A stretch of 64,000 bases of DNA from Euryarchaeota archaeon UBA605 (GTDB taxonomy: Archaea; Thermoplasmatota; Poseidoniia; Poseidoniales; Thalassarchaeaceae). Positions within the stretch are counted from its first letter, which is position 1. Every line of letters starts with the position of its first letter. The notes under the pieces are model-generated. The model saw only the letters and a list, made by a program, of their open reading frames with translations. It did no database searches and was not told where the DNA came from. Positions 1 to 8,474 of this stretch are shown here, piece after piece. A program made the translations under genes and the position numbers. Where the stretch lies: assembly GCA_002504905.1 (NCBI GenBank), contig DATY01000024.1, positions 3,210 to 67,209 on the forward strand, written 5' to 3'.

Positions 1-396
1 CCCCCAGCACCTCCAGCAAAACCCTCGCCACCGCCTAAACCAAAAAAGAAGAAACCAAAGCCTCCGCCTAAGCGTAAACCCAAGCCGAAAGCAAAACCTA
101 AGGGACAACCTGGAAAAAAGAAAAAGAGAAAAGGCAGGAAGATAAACATCAAATTAGGCCTTAGACAAAAGAAAATCACCGATGAAGAAGATACCTATTC
201 AGATCAAATCGGATGGACGTCACTGGAAGAGAATTTCGAAGATTACGAAGACCCGACTCCTAAAGAACCTGAAATCATTACACATCAATGCACTATGTGT
301 GGTGTAATGATGCGAATACCTCGCCCAAAAAGAGAGAGGTACAAAGTAATCTGTGCACATCCAGAATGTGGCCATGCTGATATGATAGGAATATAA
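1..396 (+). CDS. C-terminal part of a Pro/Lys-rich zinc-ribbon protein (5' truncated)
   Basis: An open frame runs from the first base to a TAA at 394-396 (131 residues visible), so the start lies outside the window. The first ~50 residues are almost entirely Pro, Lys, Arg and Ala, as in a disordered basic linker. An acidic patch follows, then a C-terminal zinc-ribbon-like module with Cys-x2-Cys (CTMC) about 15 residues before Cys and His residues near the end (CAHPECGH). The basic linker plus small zinc module suggests nucleic-acid or protein binding, but no family is recognised. The stop codon directly abuts the stop of the convergent gene on the other strand. Confidence 0.6.
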   Translation, partial: PPAPPAKPSPPPKPKKKKPKPPPKRKPKPKAKPKGQPGKKKKRKGRKINIKLGLRQKKITDEEDTYSDQIGWTSLEENFEDYEDPTPKEPEIITHQCTMCGVMMRIPRPKRERYKVICAHPECGHADMIGI

Positions 397-1176
397 TCAT
401 ACTAGTATGTATGAGATTCTTTTTATTGAAGCAACGATTAGTACAACGACTAATAATGTTCTAATTAGCGACTGACGAGCGTTTTCAGAACCATATTTTG
501 CTCCTAAAAATCCTCCCAACACTACTGCTACGATAAAGGGTAATAAAATATCAATATCAATTACTAATTGTCCTGAGGCTTTAGCTCCGATCAAACCCGC
601 CATTGAATTTACCCATATAAATAATGCAGCTGTTGCAGCAGCAGTTTTAGGGTCTGCCCATTTTTTTAGTAGTAGTATCGGAGACAAGAAAATTCCTCCC
701 CCAACTCCTATGAAACCACTCATCAGGCCTATAGCGCCCCCAATTGGGAGAGCATAGGCTATTCTAGGGGCGACAATTTCCTCCTTAGAAAAATCTCCTC
801 CAATTCGAAATAGCTTGTAGGCAGCCCAAACCAAAGTTATAGACAACAAAGTATCATAAAAAGCTCCATCTACTTTCATGAAACCGCCAATGATTGCGAA
901 TGGAACACTCGCTACAATGAACGGGATAGCCAACTCTAAATTGAAAAATCCTGCCTTTTTGTAATGATAAAAAGCAATCGCGGCAACTACCAAGTTTAAT
1001 GCCCATGCATGCTGTTTTAACCACCCACTATCGTATTCTGCATAAATTGTTAGAGATAATATTGCCAAATATCCCGACGCACCACCATGGCCTACACTAG
1101 AATATAATAATGCAATAAGAAATAACAGAAAGAGAATCAAAAACTCTCCTTCAATAAACATATTTAGGCGTCTCAT
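397..1176 (-). CDS. TauE/SafE (UPF0721) family membrane permease
   Basis: A 259-residue integral membrane protein with about eight hydrophobic segments. It has the glycine-rich motifs of the TauE/SafE family: SSVGHGGASGY near residue 27 in the first half, and GFIGVGGGIFLSPILLL in the second. The family exports or imports small anions such as sulfite, sulfoacetate or other organosulfur compounds; the substrate cannot be read here. A TATA-like stretch on the minus strand at about 1178-1190 would place transcription start near 1158. The inner ATG at 1161 (MFIEGEF) could therefore be a leaderless start, giving 254 residues. No partner gene is adjacent. Confidence 0.85.
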   Translation of the reverse strand: MRRLNMFIEGEFLILFLLFLIALLYSSVGHGGASGYLAILSLTIYAEYDSGWLKQHAWALNLVVAAIAFYHYKKAGFFNLELAIPFIVASVPFAIIGGFMKVDGAFYDTLLSITLVWAAYKLFRIGGDFSKEEIVAPRIAYALPIGGAIGLMSGFIGVGGGIFLSPILLLKKWADPKTAAATAALFIWVNSMAGLIGAKASGQLVIDIDILLPFIVAVVLGGFLGAKYGSENARQSLIRTLLVVVLIVASIKRISYILV

Positions 1177-1247
1177 TGATAATATTTGAACAACACTCTC
1201 TAGGATTCAACGCATAATTCATTTGTCGGCCACCCCTCGCTGAATGT

Positions 1248-2459
1248 ATGGAGGTAGGGGTAAGCATTGAGAGAGCAAAGTTATTGATAAGAGAAAATAA
1301 ATTAAATCTCTCTTCAGAAACAATCAGTCTTGAAAATGCTAATGGTCGATTACTCGCAGAGGGATTATATTCTAAAGTTCATGATCCCCGTTTTGATAAT
1401 TCAGCAATGGATGGTTGGGCAGTGAAAAAGTCAGATTGTCAATCAGATAGTGAAGTAGTTTTGAAAATAGTCGGAGCAATCCAAGCCGGTGCAGAGCAAA
1501 CAATTTCAATCGAATCCGGTGAAGCTTGCAAGATAACGACAGGTGCCCGTATACCTGAAGGTGCAGACGCAATTGTAATTGTTGAAGACAGCAGAGTCGA
1601 TGGAAACAATGTTGTTATTACGGGCCCCGCTAGAAAATCTTTCATCCGTATCAAAGGAGAAAACTTATCCAGAGGAAAATTAGCACTTTCAGAAGGAACT
1701 TATTTGGGCCCTTCAGCAATATCTCTTGCAGCAACGATGGGCCACGATAAAGTAACAGTATATCGTAAACCAATTATCGGGATTATTAGTACAGGTGATG
1801 AATTAGTAATGCCAAATTCTGAAATCAATGATTGGCAGATTTTTGAATCCAACTCATTCGGAATTGCTTCATTGGTTGAAAAAATGGGAGGGATTCCGAA
1901 ACGTTATGGTATAGTCACAGATTCTATAGATCAATTAAGAGAAACTCTAGATAGTGCTGTAGAAGATTGTGACGCGTTGATAACTACTGGAGGAGTTTCA
2001 ATGGGCGATTGGGATATTGTAAGGAAAATTATGGAATCCGAGGGAGATATTATTTTCTGGAGAGTGAATATGAGGCCAGGAGGTCCACCTATATTCGGCA
2101 AATGGAATGAAAAGCCCCTTTTTGGCTTACCTGGGAATCCAGTTAGTAGCCATTTGGTATTTTTGATGTTAATTTGTCCATGGTTTTCCTGTACTTATGG
2201 TATCGAAGAATCAGCAGCGCCCAATCTCGGTAAGAAAATCAGAGTGAAAATGAAAAACAGTGTAAAGGGGGCGAAAGACAAACTTTGTTTACGACGAATT
2301 AGAATAGTAAGCGAAGAAACGGGTTTGTATGCCTCAACTCATACGCATCAAGGCAGTGGGAATATACATAGCATGGTCGCACACAATGGAGTTACATTAC
2401 TTCCTCCTAACATGGGTGCAGAGGAAGGAGATATTGTAGATGCTTTTTGGTTCAATTGA
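1248..2459 (+). CDS. moeA: Molybdopterin molybdenumtransferase MoeA
   Basis: A 403-residue protein of normal MoeA length. It inserts molybdate (or tungstate) into adenylylated molybdopterin in the last step of molybdenum cofactor synthesis. Family motifs are clear: DNSAMDGWA at residues 50-58, TGARIPEGAD at 98-107, STGDEL at 181-186, GGVSMGD at 248-254 and GLPGNPVS at 293-300. The last two line the active site. An AT-rich TATA-like stretch near 1210-1218 fits a promoter for the start at 1248. No other molybdenum cofactor gene is nearby; the next gene, uvrA, is functionally unrelated. Confidence 0.93.
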   Translation: MEVGVSIERAKLLIRENKLNLSSETISLENANGRLLAEGLYSKVHDPRFDNSAMDGWAVKKSDCQSDSEVVLKIVGAIQAGAEQTISIESGEACKITTGARIPEGADAIVIVEDSRVDGNNVVITGPARKSFIRIKGENLSRGKLALSEGTYLGPSAISLAATMGHDKVTVYRKPIIGIISTGDELVMPNSEINDWQIFESNSFGIASLVEKMGGIPKRYGIVTDSIDQLRETLDSAVEDCDALITTGGVSMGDWDIVRKIMESEGDIIFWRVNMRPGGPPIFGKWNEKPLFGLPGNPVSSHLVFLMLICPWFSCTYGIEESAAPNLGKKIRVKMKNSVKGAKDKLCLRRIRIVSEETGLYASTHTHQGSGNIHSMVAHNGVTLLPPNMGAEEGDIVDAFWFN

Positions 2460-2527
2460 TAGAAAAAAGAATACATTTCTTCAAGAGCGACCAACATCCC
2501 GTCGAATATAGTTAGGAGGGGACTAAG

Positions 2528-5506
2528 ACGACTCGTGAAAAGAAAAACAACTCGCTCAGTCAGGGTTGGATTGAAGTCAAGGGGGCTAGGACCCATAATC
2601 TTCAGGATATTGATGTAGAAATCCCTCGTGGTAAATTTGTTGTAATTTCTGGTGTTTCTGGCTCAGGTAAATCAAGTTTAGCATTCGATACATTGTATGC
2701 TGAAGGGCAAAGGAGGTATGTAGAGAGCCTCAGCTCATATGCGCGCCAATTTTTGGGCCAAATGAAGAAACCAGATTGCGATTCTATAGAGGGATTATCT
2801 CCCGCCATTAGTATCGATCAAAAACAGGGAAGCCATAACCCAAGGTCTACAGTCGCCACTGTTACTGAAATTATGGATTATATGAGGTTATTATGGGCTA
2901 GAGTCGGAACGCCTCATTGCCCAGAATGTGGCACAGAAGTGGCTAGAAGAACTGTTCAGGAAATTGTAGATGATATTATGTGGCGTTTTGAAGAACATGC
3001 AGTGGCTATTTGGAGTCCTACAATTAGAAATAGAAAAGGAACTCATGCGGATTTATTCAAAGCATTGGTTGAGCAAGGATATCTAGAAGGTAAAATAAAT
3101 GGCCGAGAGGCAAATTTTGAAAACCCTCCGAAACTAGAAAAGAACCTTAGACATGATATCGACATCAGAATTGATCGAATGAAATTGAACAGGCCAAACA
3201 GGCAAAGGTTGACTGAAGCAATTGAAGCAGGATTACGACTCGGCGGAGGAACAATCGCTGTTGAGAGCTTGAAGAAAACTAAGGGACCGAATCTCCGTAA
3301 CGAAGAAGCAGAAAAAACAGAAGAAGGACAAATAATACCGTATTCGGAGGAATTTGCTTGTCCTGAGCATGGAGCCTTTTTGCCTGAAATGTCGCCCAGA
3401 GTTTTTTCTTTCAATAATCCACTAGGGGCCTGCCCCACTTGTCAAGGATTGGGTGTACAAAGAGAATTTTCGCCAGACTTAGTCATTGACCGAACAGCCA
3501 CAGTGGAAGAAGGATGTATCAGACCTTTCAGATCATCAATGATGTCAGGTTGGTATAAGAGTCAAATGAGACAGGTTTGTCAACACTATGGCATCCCTAC
3601 AAACTTAGAGTTTGGAAGCCTTGGTGAAGATGAACAAGATATTCTACTTCATGGCTCAGGAGGAACAGCAATCTCTTTTGAATTCACATCTGAAAAAGGC
3701 TCTACTTATCAGATGTTGAGGCCATGGGAAGGCGTATTTAGTAGAATTCGTAGAACGTATAATGAAACATCATCAGATAGAACAAGGTCTAGAATGGCCT
3801 CATTTATGAATGATGAACCATGTCCCGATTGCAAGGGTCAGAAACTAAATGATGCAGTTAGTAAAGTGATAGTCGGAGGAATTTCTTTACCTGCAATTTC
3901 TTCTTGTAGTGTTTTAGAAGCACTAGCTGTTGTACAGTATTGGAGGGCTGGAAAACTCGATGAAACATGGAAGAAGTTAGGAAGAGATAAGCCAACAAGT
4001 GAGATTATTTCAAAATCCACACAATTATCCGAAAAATCAATTTTTATTGGTACTGAAATAATCAAAGAAATCGAAGCGAGATTGAGGTTTCTCGCATTGG
4101 TGGGTTTAGATTATCTTACATTGGACAGAAGAGCAAGCACTCTTTCTGGTGGTGAATCTCAAAGGATTAGATTAGCAACGCAAATAGGTACACGATTAAC
4201 AGGAGTAATGTATGTTCTAGACGAACCAAGTATCGGATTACATCCTAGGGACAATGACCGTCTCTTAGATACGCTAAGAGAATTAACCGCATTAGGCAAT
4301 ACTCTGCTTGTAGTTGAACACGATGAAGCAACTCTAAGACAGGCAGATTGGCTTGTTGATATCGGGCCGGGAGCAGGTAAAGAAGGAGGAAATGTATTAG
4401 TCAGTGGAGAATTGAAAGAACTAATTTCCAATGATGAAAGTATTACCGGTGCTTATTTATCTGGGAGAGAAAAAATTCCGGTTCCTGTAGACCGAAAAAA
4501 TCCTATTGACGGCAAATGGATACGCATTGTAGGCGCAAGAGAAAACAATCTTCAAAATATAGATGTATCAATTCCTTTAGGTTGTGTAGTTGCTGTAACA
4601 GGTGTTTCTGGCTCAGGCAAATCTTCGTTAGTAGCATCAACACTCGCTCCTGCATTATTACGTGAAATACACGGTAGTGACACATCTCCTGGCCGACACG
4701 ATAAGATGGAAGGAATCGATTCAATAGATAAAGCAATAGTAATTGATCAATCTCCAATTGGTCGAACACCTCGTTCAAATGCAGCAACATACACTGGCGC
4801 ATTTGGCCACATCAGAAACCTCTTTGCATCAACAACGATATCTAAGGAAAGAGGATATCAGCCTGGACAATTTTCTTTCAATGTTAAAGGAGGTAGGTGC
4901 GAATCCTGTAAAGGCGCGGGTTCGATAAAATTGGAGATGAATTTTTTACCAGATGTTTGGGTAACATGTGACGTTTGCAAAGGCAAAAGATACACTAGAG
5001 AAACTTTAGAAGTTGAATGGAAAGGAAAAACAATTCAAGATATTCTAGACATGTCTGTCGATGAAGCGGTAGTGTTCTTCCAAAACCAAAAATCGTTAAA
5101 CCGTATACTTACAACATTGAAAGATGTGGGTTTAGGATATATACGACTCGGCCAACCAGCAACCACATTATCGGGCGGAGAAGCGCAACGTGTAAAACTA
5201 GCATCTGAATTACATCGGCCCACAAGAAGCCATACAGTGTATATCCTTGATGAGCCCACCACAGGACTTTCTATGTTTGATGTTCACCAATTGACAGAAG
5301 TAATGCTGCGATTACGAAGGAATGGGCACACAGTGATTGTAATTGAACACCATTTAGATGTAGTTAAATGTGCAGACTGGGTAATTGATCTTGGACCAGA
5401 AGGCGGAGAATTAGGCGGACTAATAGTTGCAGAAGGGCCCCCGGAAGAAATTGTCAAAGTGAAAGGTAGCTATACAGGATTACATCTCAAAGAACTTCTA
5501 AATTAA
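2528..5506 (+). CDS. uvrA: Excinuclease ABC subunit A (UvrA), start codon unresolved
   Basis: The DNA-damage recognition ATPase of nucleotide excision repair. Both ABC modules are complete: Walker A GVSGSGKS at 2651-2674 and again near 4600-4625, LSGGE signatures near 4142 and 5168, and Walker B LDEPS and LDEPT. UvrA zinc fingers show as CPECG, CPDC and the pair CESC/CDVC. The homologous frame extends upstream of the first standard start (TTG 2693) through GARTHNL, the usual UvrA N-terminus, back to a TAG at 2513. There is no ATG, GTG or TTG in that stretch. A strong GGAGGGG at 2515-2521 sits six bases before an in-frame ACG at 2528, used here as a nominal start. The alternative is a GTG at 2535 plus one missing A in the run at 2543-2547. 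The product is about 990 residues, slightly longer than typical. Confidence 0.9.
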   Translation, partial: TTREKKNNSLSQGWIEVKGARTHNLQDIDVEIPRGKFVVISGVSGSGKSSLAFDTLYAEGQRRYVESLSSYARQFLGQMKKPDCDSIEGLSPAISIDQKQGSHNPRSTVATVTEIMDYMRLLWARVGTPHCPECGTEVARRTVQEIVDDIMWRFEEHAVAIWSPTIRNRKGTHADLFKALVEQGYLEGKINGREANFENPPKLEKNLRHDIDIRIDRMKLNRPNRQRLTEAIEAGLRLGGGTIAVESLKKTKGPNLRNEEAEKTEEGQIIPYSEEFACPEHGAFLPEMSPRVFSFNNPLGACPTCQGLGVQREFSPDLVIDRTATVEEGCIRPFRSSMMSGWYKSQMRQVCQHYGIPTNLEFGSLGEDEQDILLHGSGGTAISFEFTSEKGSTYQMLRPWEGVFSRIRRTYNETSSDRTRSRMASFMNDEPCPDCKGQKLNDAVSKVIVGGISLPAISSCSVLEALAVVQYWRAGKLDETWKKLGRDKPTSEIISKSTQLSEKSIFIGTEIIKEIEARLRFLALVGLDYLTLDRRASTLSGGESQRIRLATQIGTRLTGVMYVLDEPSIGLHPRDNDRLLDTLRELTALGNTLLVVEHDEATLRQADWLVDIGPGAGKEGGNVLVSGELKELISNDESITGAYLSGREKIPVPVDRKNPIDGKWIRIVGARENNLQNIDVSIPLGCVVAVTGVSGSGKSSLVASTLAPALLREIHGSDTSPGRHDKMEGIDSIDKAIVIDQSPIGRTPRSNAATYTGAFGHIRNLFASTTISKERGYQPGQFSFNVKGGRCESCKGAGSIKLEMNFLPDVWVTCDVCKGKRYTRETLEVEWKGKTIQDILDMSVDEAVVFFQNQKSLNRILTTLKDVGLGYIRLGQPATTLSGGEAQRVKLASELHRPTRSHTVYILDEPTTGLSMFDVHQLTEVMLRLRRNGHTVIVIEHHLDVVKCADWVIDLGPEGGELGGLIVAEGPPEEIVKVKGSYTGLHLKELLN

Positions 5507-5543
5507 GACTCAGAAGGCTAAGATTTGAGTACATCTACCCTTT

Positions 5544-5549
5544 GAGGAG
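5544..5549 (+). promoter_or_regulatory. Ribosome binding site GAGGAG
   Basis: GAGGAG lies four bases before the ATG at 5554 and decides the start of the Bax-inhibitor-like gene. Confidence 0.6.
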
Positions 5550-5553
5550 TGAT

Positions 5554-6297
5554 ATGTACCGCTCCAGGAACCCCACACTTTCCGACTCTACTTTTGATAA
5601 ATCTAATTATCGAGAAACAACATGGTGGAATGATACGTCTAATTTGATGACGATGGAAGGAACAGTAGAGAAAACTGCAATACTCTTGTTAATTACAACC
5701 ACCTTAGCAATAGCAACTTACGCAACAATGCCAGAACTATTTATCATAGGGTTTTTGGGAGGATTAATTACTTTCTTAATAATTATCTTTACAAAATCTA
5801 CCAACCCAGTTGCCATATGTATTTATGCTTTTTTTCAAGGAATTTCGCTAGGAGGCTTCACATATTTTATTGAGAAAGCAATCGATATGCAAGGTTTAGG
5901 AATACTTGCAGCAGCTCTAACTTTCGTGATACTGGCAGCTATGTTGACAATATATCGCGCAGGATTAATTTCGTGGAATAGAAATCTTGCCATCGCCGTC
6001 TATTCATCAATAGGGGCTATATTATTCATCTATGTAGTATCTTTTATAGGTATTTTTTTAGGTTTTGAAATCCCTCTTATTCATGGTAACGGCTCCGTAG
6101 GAATAGTTTTCTCACTTTTTGTAATAGGAATAGGTGCTCTTTGCTTAGTTGCCGATTTTGATTTTATAGAAAAAGGAGTTGAAAGAGGTGCACCTAAACA
6201 ATTAGAATGGAGAGCAGCGTTTGGTTTGATGGTAACTCTAATTTGGTTATACATCGAAATTTTAAATCTTCTAGCCAAATTAGCATCGAGAAGATGA
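5554..6297 (+). CDS. Bax inhibitor-1/YccA-like membrane protein
   Basis: A 247-residue protein with a short polar N-terminus and seven hydrophobic segments. It resembles the BaxI_1 branch of the Bax inhibitor-1 superfamily: an MTMEGTVEKT-type lead into the first helix and an acidic-residue-bearing last helix pair (VADFDFIEKG, LIWLYIEIL). Eukaryotic and bacterial relatives are calcium-leak or stress-related membrane proteins; the role in archaea is unknown. The ATG at 5554 is chosen because GAGGAG (5544-5549) sits four bases upstream; a TTG at 5542 in the same frame is less likely. The next gene begins four bases after the stop, so the two are probably co-transcribed. Confidence 0.75.
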   Translation: MYRSRNPTLSDSTFDKSNYRETTWWNDTSNLMTMEGTVEKTAILLLITTTLAIATYATMPELFIIGFLGGLITFLIIIFTKSTNPVAICIYAFFQGISLGGFTYFIEKAIDMQGLGILAAALTFVILAAMLTIYRAGLISWNRNLAIAVYSSIGAILFIYVVSFIGIFLGFEIPLIHGNGSVGIVFSLFVIGIGALCLVADFDFIEKGVERGAPKQLEWRAAFGLMVTLIWLYIEILNLLAKLASRR

Positions 6298-6301
6298 TAC
6301 A

Positions 6302-6940
6302 ATGGAAATCGACCTCATCTTAGGATTAACTCTAGCGGGCATTACTTTAGGTGTAGTTGAAGGAATTAAACCAGGCCCCCTCCTTACTATGGTCATTAAA
6401 GAGACTCTTTCAGGAGGCCTTAGAGCGGGTGCTTGGACAGCCGCAGCACCAATTTTTACAGACGGCCCGTTAGTGATAATTAGCTTATTTGCAGCGGCAT
6501 GGTTTGCAACTCAGCCCTTTGCATTATTTACGATTTCAATAATAGGGGGGCTATTTTTAATAAAAATGGGCATAGATTGTTTTTCTATAGAACCCCCAAT
6601 TGGTAATAAATTAATTACGGATACTAAAGGGGCATTTCGGAGAGGGCTATTGACTAATTTATTGAACCCAAATGTCTATGTTTTTTGGTTTTTAATTGGA
6701 GGTCCTCTGATGGCGTCCGCAGCTGAAAAAGAACCTCTAGCCCCAATTGCTTACGCGCTTTCTTTTCTGCTTTCAATTATTTTGGTAAAGACCTTTATTG
6801 CATATTTATTCGACAAAAGTCGAGGCAATATCTCTGCCAAAAGCTATAAATTTGCTCTAACTCTTTGTGGTATTGCAATGTTGATATTTGCAGGTGGTTT
6901 CATTCTCCAAGGAATTGATATTTGGTCAAATGGCTTCTGA
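6302..6940 (+). CDS. LysE/RhtB family exporter
   Basis: A 212-residue membrane protein with about six hydrophobic segments. It carries the LysE superfamily signature (IKPGP close to the N-terminus, then NLLNPNVYVFW after the third or fourth helix). The family exports amino acids or related small molecules using the membrane gradient. The gene starts four bases after the Bax-inhibitor-like gene and ends one base before the stop of the convergent lipoprotein gene. It is one of three LysE-superfamily exporters in this window; its substrate cannot be deduced. Confidence 0.8.
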   Translation: MEIDLILGLTLAGITLGVVEGIKPGPLLTMVIKETLSGGLRAGAWTAAAPIFTDGPLVIISLFAAAWFATQPFALFTISIIGGLFLIKMGIDCFSIEPPIGNKLITDTKGAFRRGLLTNLLNPNVYVFWFLIGGPLMASAAEKEPLAPIAYALSFLLSIILVKTFIAYLFDKSRGNISAKSYKFALTLCGIAMLIFAGGFILQGIDIWSNGF

Positions 6941-6941
6941 A

Positions 6942-8411
6942 TCAAGCCAATGTCTGAGGCCCACCTTCTGGTAATACGTTCAGTGGCACCACTGGTCCTC
7001 GGAGACTAGGACCAATCATTGTAGTCCCATAGATCCCCTCATCTTGTAAATTATTTCCAATATTATGCGAAAGACCGAACCAAGCTCTACCATGATTATC
7101 TACAAGGATATCTATGAAATCTCCAAATCCGCCACATCTATTGTATCCGCAATCGGCCTCCAAACTCAAAGGGTCACCGAAATCATTTACTTGGACCGTG
7201 GTAATTAGTGGTGTTTCACTAAATGAATCAGTCATTATTGAGATATAGCCATTCCAAGTGTCTCCTCCTGTATCTCCGAGATATGCAAAGGCCACTCTTC
7301 CACTATCTCCTGCAGCTATAGCTGGGAAACCGGTGCCATTTAATCCAGGAGGGGCAACCATCAAAGGCTCACTCCAGGAATCTCCCTTGTCAAAAGAATA
7401 GGAATAATATGGTAAATCATCTGCACCCATCCACATTGCATGAAGATTATCTTCTTCATCAGGATACACTTGTGCTTCTTCGAAATTCCAGGTATCAGCC
7501 ATACCAGTGATATCAGTCGGTAATTCATGTTCCGTCCAAGTCAAACCTCCATTGGTACTTCTGTATATGGAGTAACCTTCTCCGTCGCAACTAGGATTTC
7601 CTCTGTAAAAATTACCATCATTTGCCCCTACCATATGTCCAGTCAAACCACCACTGTTACAATTTACTGGAGCACCCGGAACCTCCGGCCCCCAAGTCAA
7701 ACCCCCATCATTACTTGTTGAACATAGAGGGGACTGCCAATTCCCATTAACACAGAAAACCCAAGTAGTTTCATGGAATGCTGCATTATAAGGTGAAGAC
7801 GCAATAGTTTGATGATCTTGAACTGAGTATCCTGTTGCAAATGATGCCAACCCAAACGGCCCCCACGTCTCTCCTTCATCATCTGACCACTCAACAGTCA
7901 TTCCCGCTAAAGCATGCATATCGAATTTCATTATTCTATCAGTCCATCTATCTACATATACGTATGGATCATTACTATTAGCGACAGCTCCTTGATATGT
8001 ATTTTCGCATGAATATGATGAAATATTTGTCATTTCAATCATATCGGTACATCTGATAATTGCTGTAGATCCTCCCGGCCCGTTACCCCAACTAGTCATG
8101 TACAAATTATCAGCGGAAGTAATTCCAATTGTGGGCTCGAATGTAGAAAAACCAATTCCATAGTAGGTGCCTTCAGTACATATCGGAATATTTTCTCCTT
8201 GTAGAATTGAAGTTCCATTAATGACGTGCGGTGCTGTTAGAGCATCAACTGCTCCAGGATAATGGTACCAGGTATTATTGGCTACACCATCGGGACAGAG
8301 GTCATCAAAAGGACTGATTTCTTTTACCTGTTCAACCTTATCTCCTGCGAAACAACCGGAAATCATTGGCGCCAAAAAGAGCAGAATCATACAACCGGCT
8401 ATTGCACGCAT
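6942..8411 (-). CDS. Secreted lipoprotein with Asp-box (sialidase-like) repeats
   Basis: 489 residues. The N-terminus is a lipoprotein signal: a hydrophobic stretch ending in ISGC with Cys20 as the predicted lipidated residue, so the mature protein should be anchored outside the membrane. Asp-box motifs (S-x-D-x-G-x-T-W) recur: SDDEGETW at 176-183, SNDGGLTW at 233-240, STNGGLTW at 285-292 and SFDKGDSW near 345. They indicate a sialidase/BNR-type beta-propeller. Catalytic residues of true sialidases cannot be assigned by eye, so it may be a hydrolase or only a binding propeller. The subtilase gene ends 63 bases upstream on the same strand, so the two may form a surface-protein operon. Confidence 0.7.
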   Translation of the reverse strand: MRAIAGCMILLFLAPMISGCFAGDKVEQVKEISPFDDLCPDGVANNTWYHYPGAVDALTAPHVINGTSILQGENIPICTEGTYYGIGFSTFEPTIGITSADNLYMTSWGNGPGGSTAIIRCTDMIEMTNISSYSCENTYQGAVANSNDPYVYVDRWTDRIMKFDMHALAGMTVEWSDDEGETWGPFGLASFATGYSVQDHQTIASSPYNAAFHETTWVFCVNGNWQSPLCSTSNDGGLTWGPEVPGAPVNCNSGGLTGHMVGANDGNFYRGNPSCDGEGYSIYRSTNGGLTWTEHELPTDITGMADTWNFEEAQVYPDEEDNLHAMWMGADDLPYYSYSFDKGDSWSEPLMVAPPGLNGTGFPAIAAGDSGRVAFAYLGDTGGDTWNGYISIMTDSFSETPLITTVQVNDFGDPLSLEADCGYNRCGGFGDFIDILVDNHGRAWFGLSHNIGNNLQDEGIYGTTMIGPSLRGPVVPLNVLPEGGPQTLA

Positions 8412-8474
8412 ACCCCTTCGTCAATGCACTTCATACATCAGAATAACGGCAACACAATCATGATGCCTTCAATC

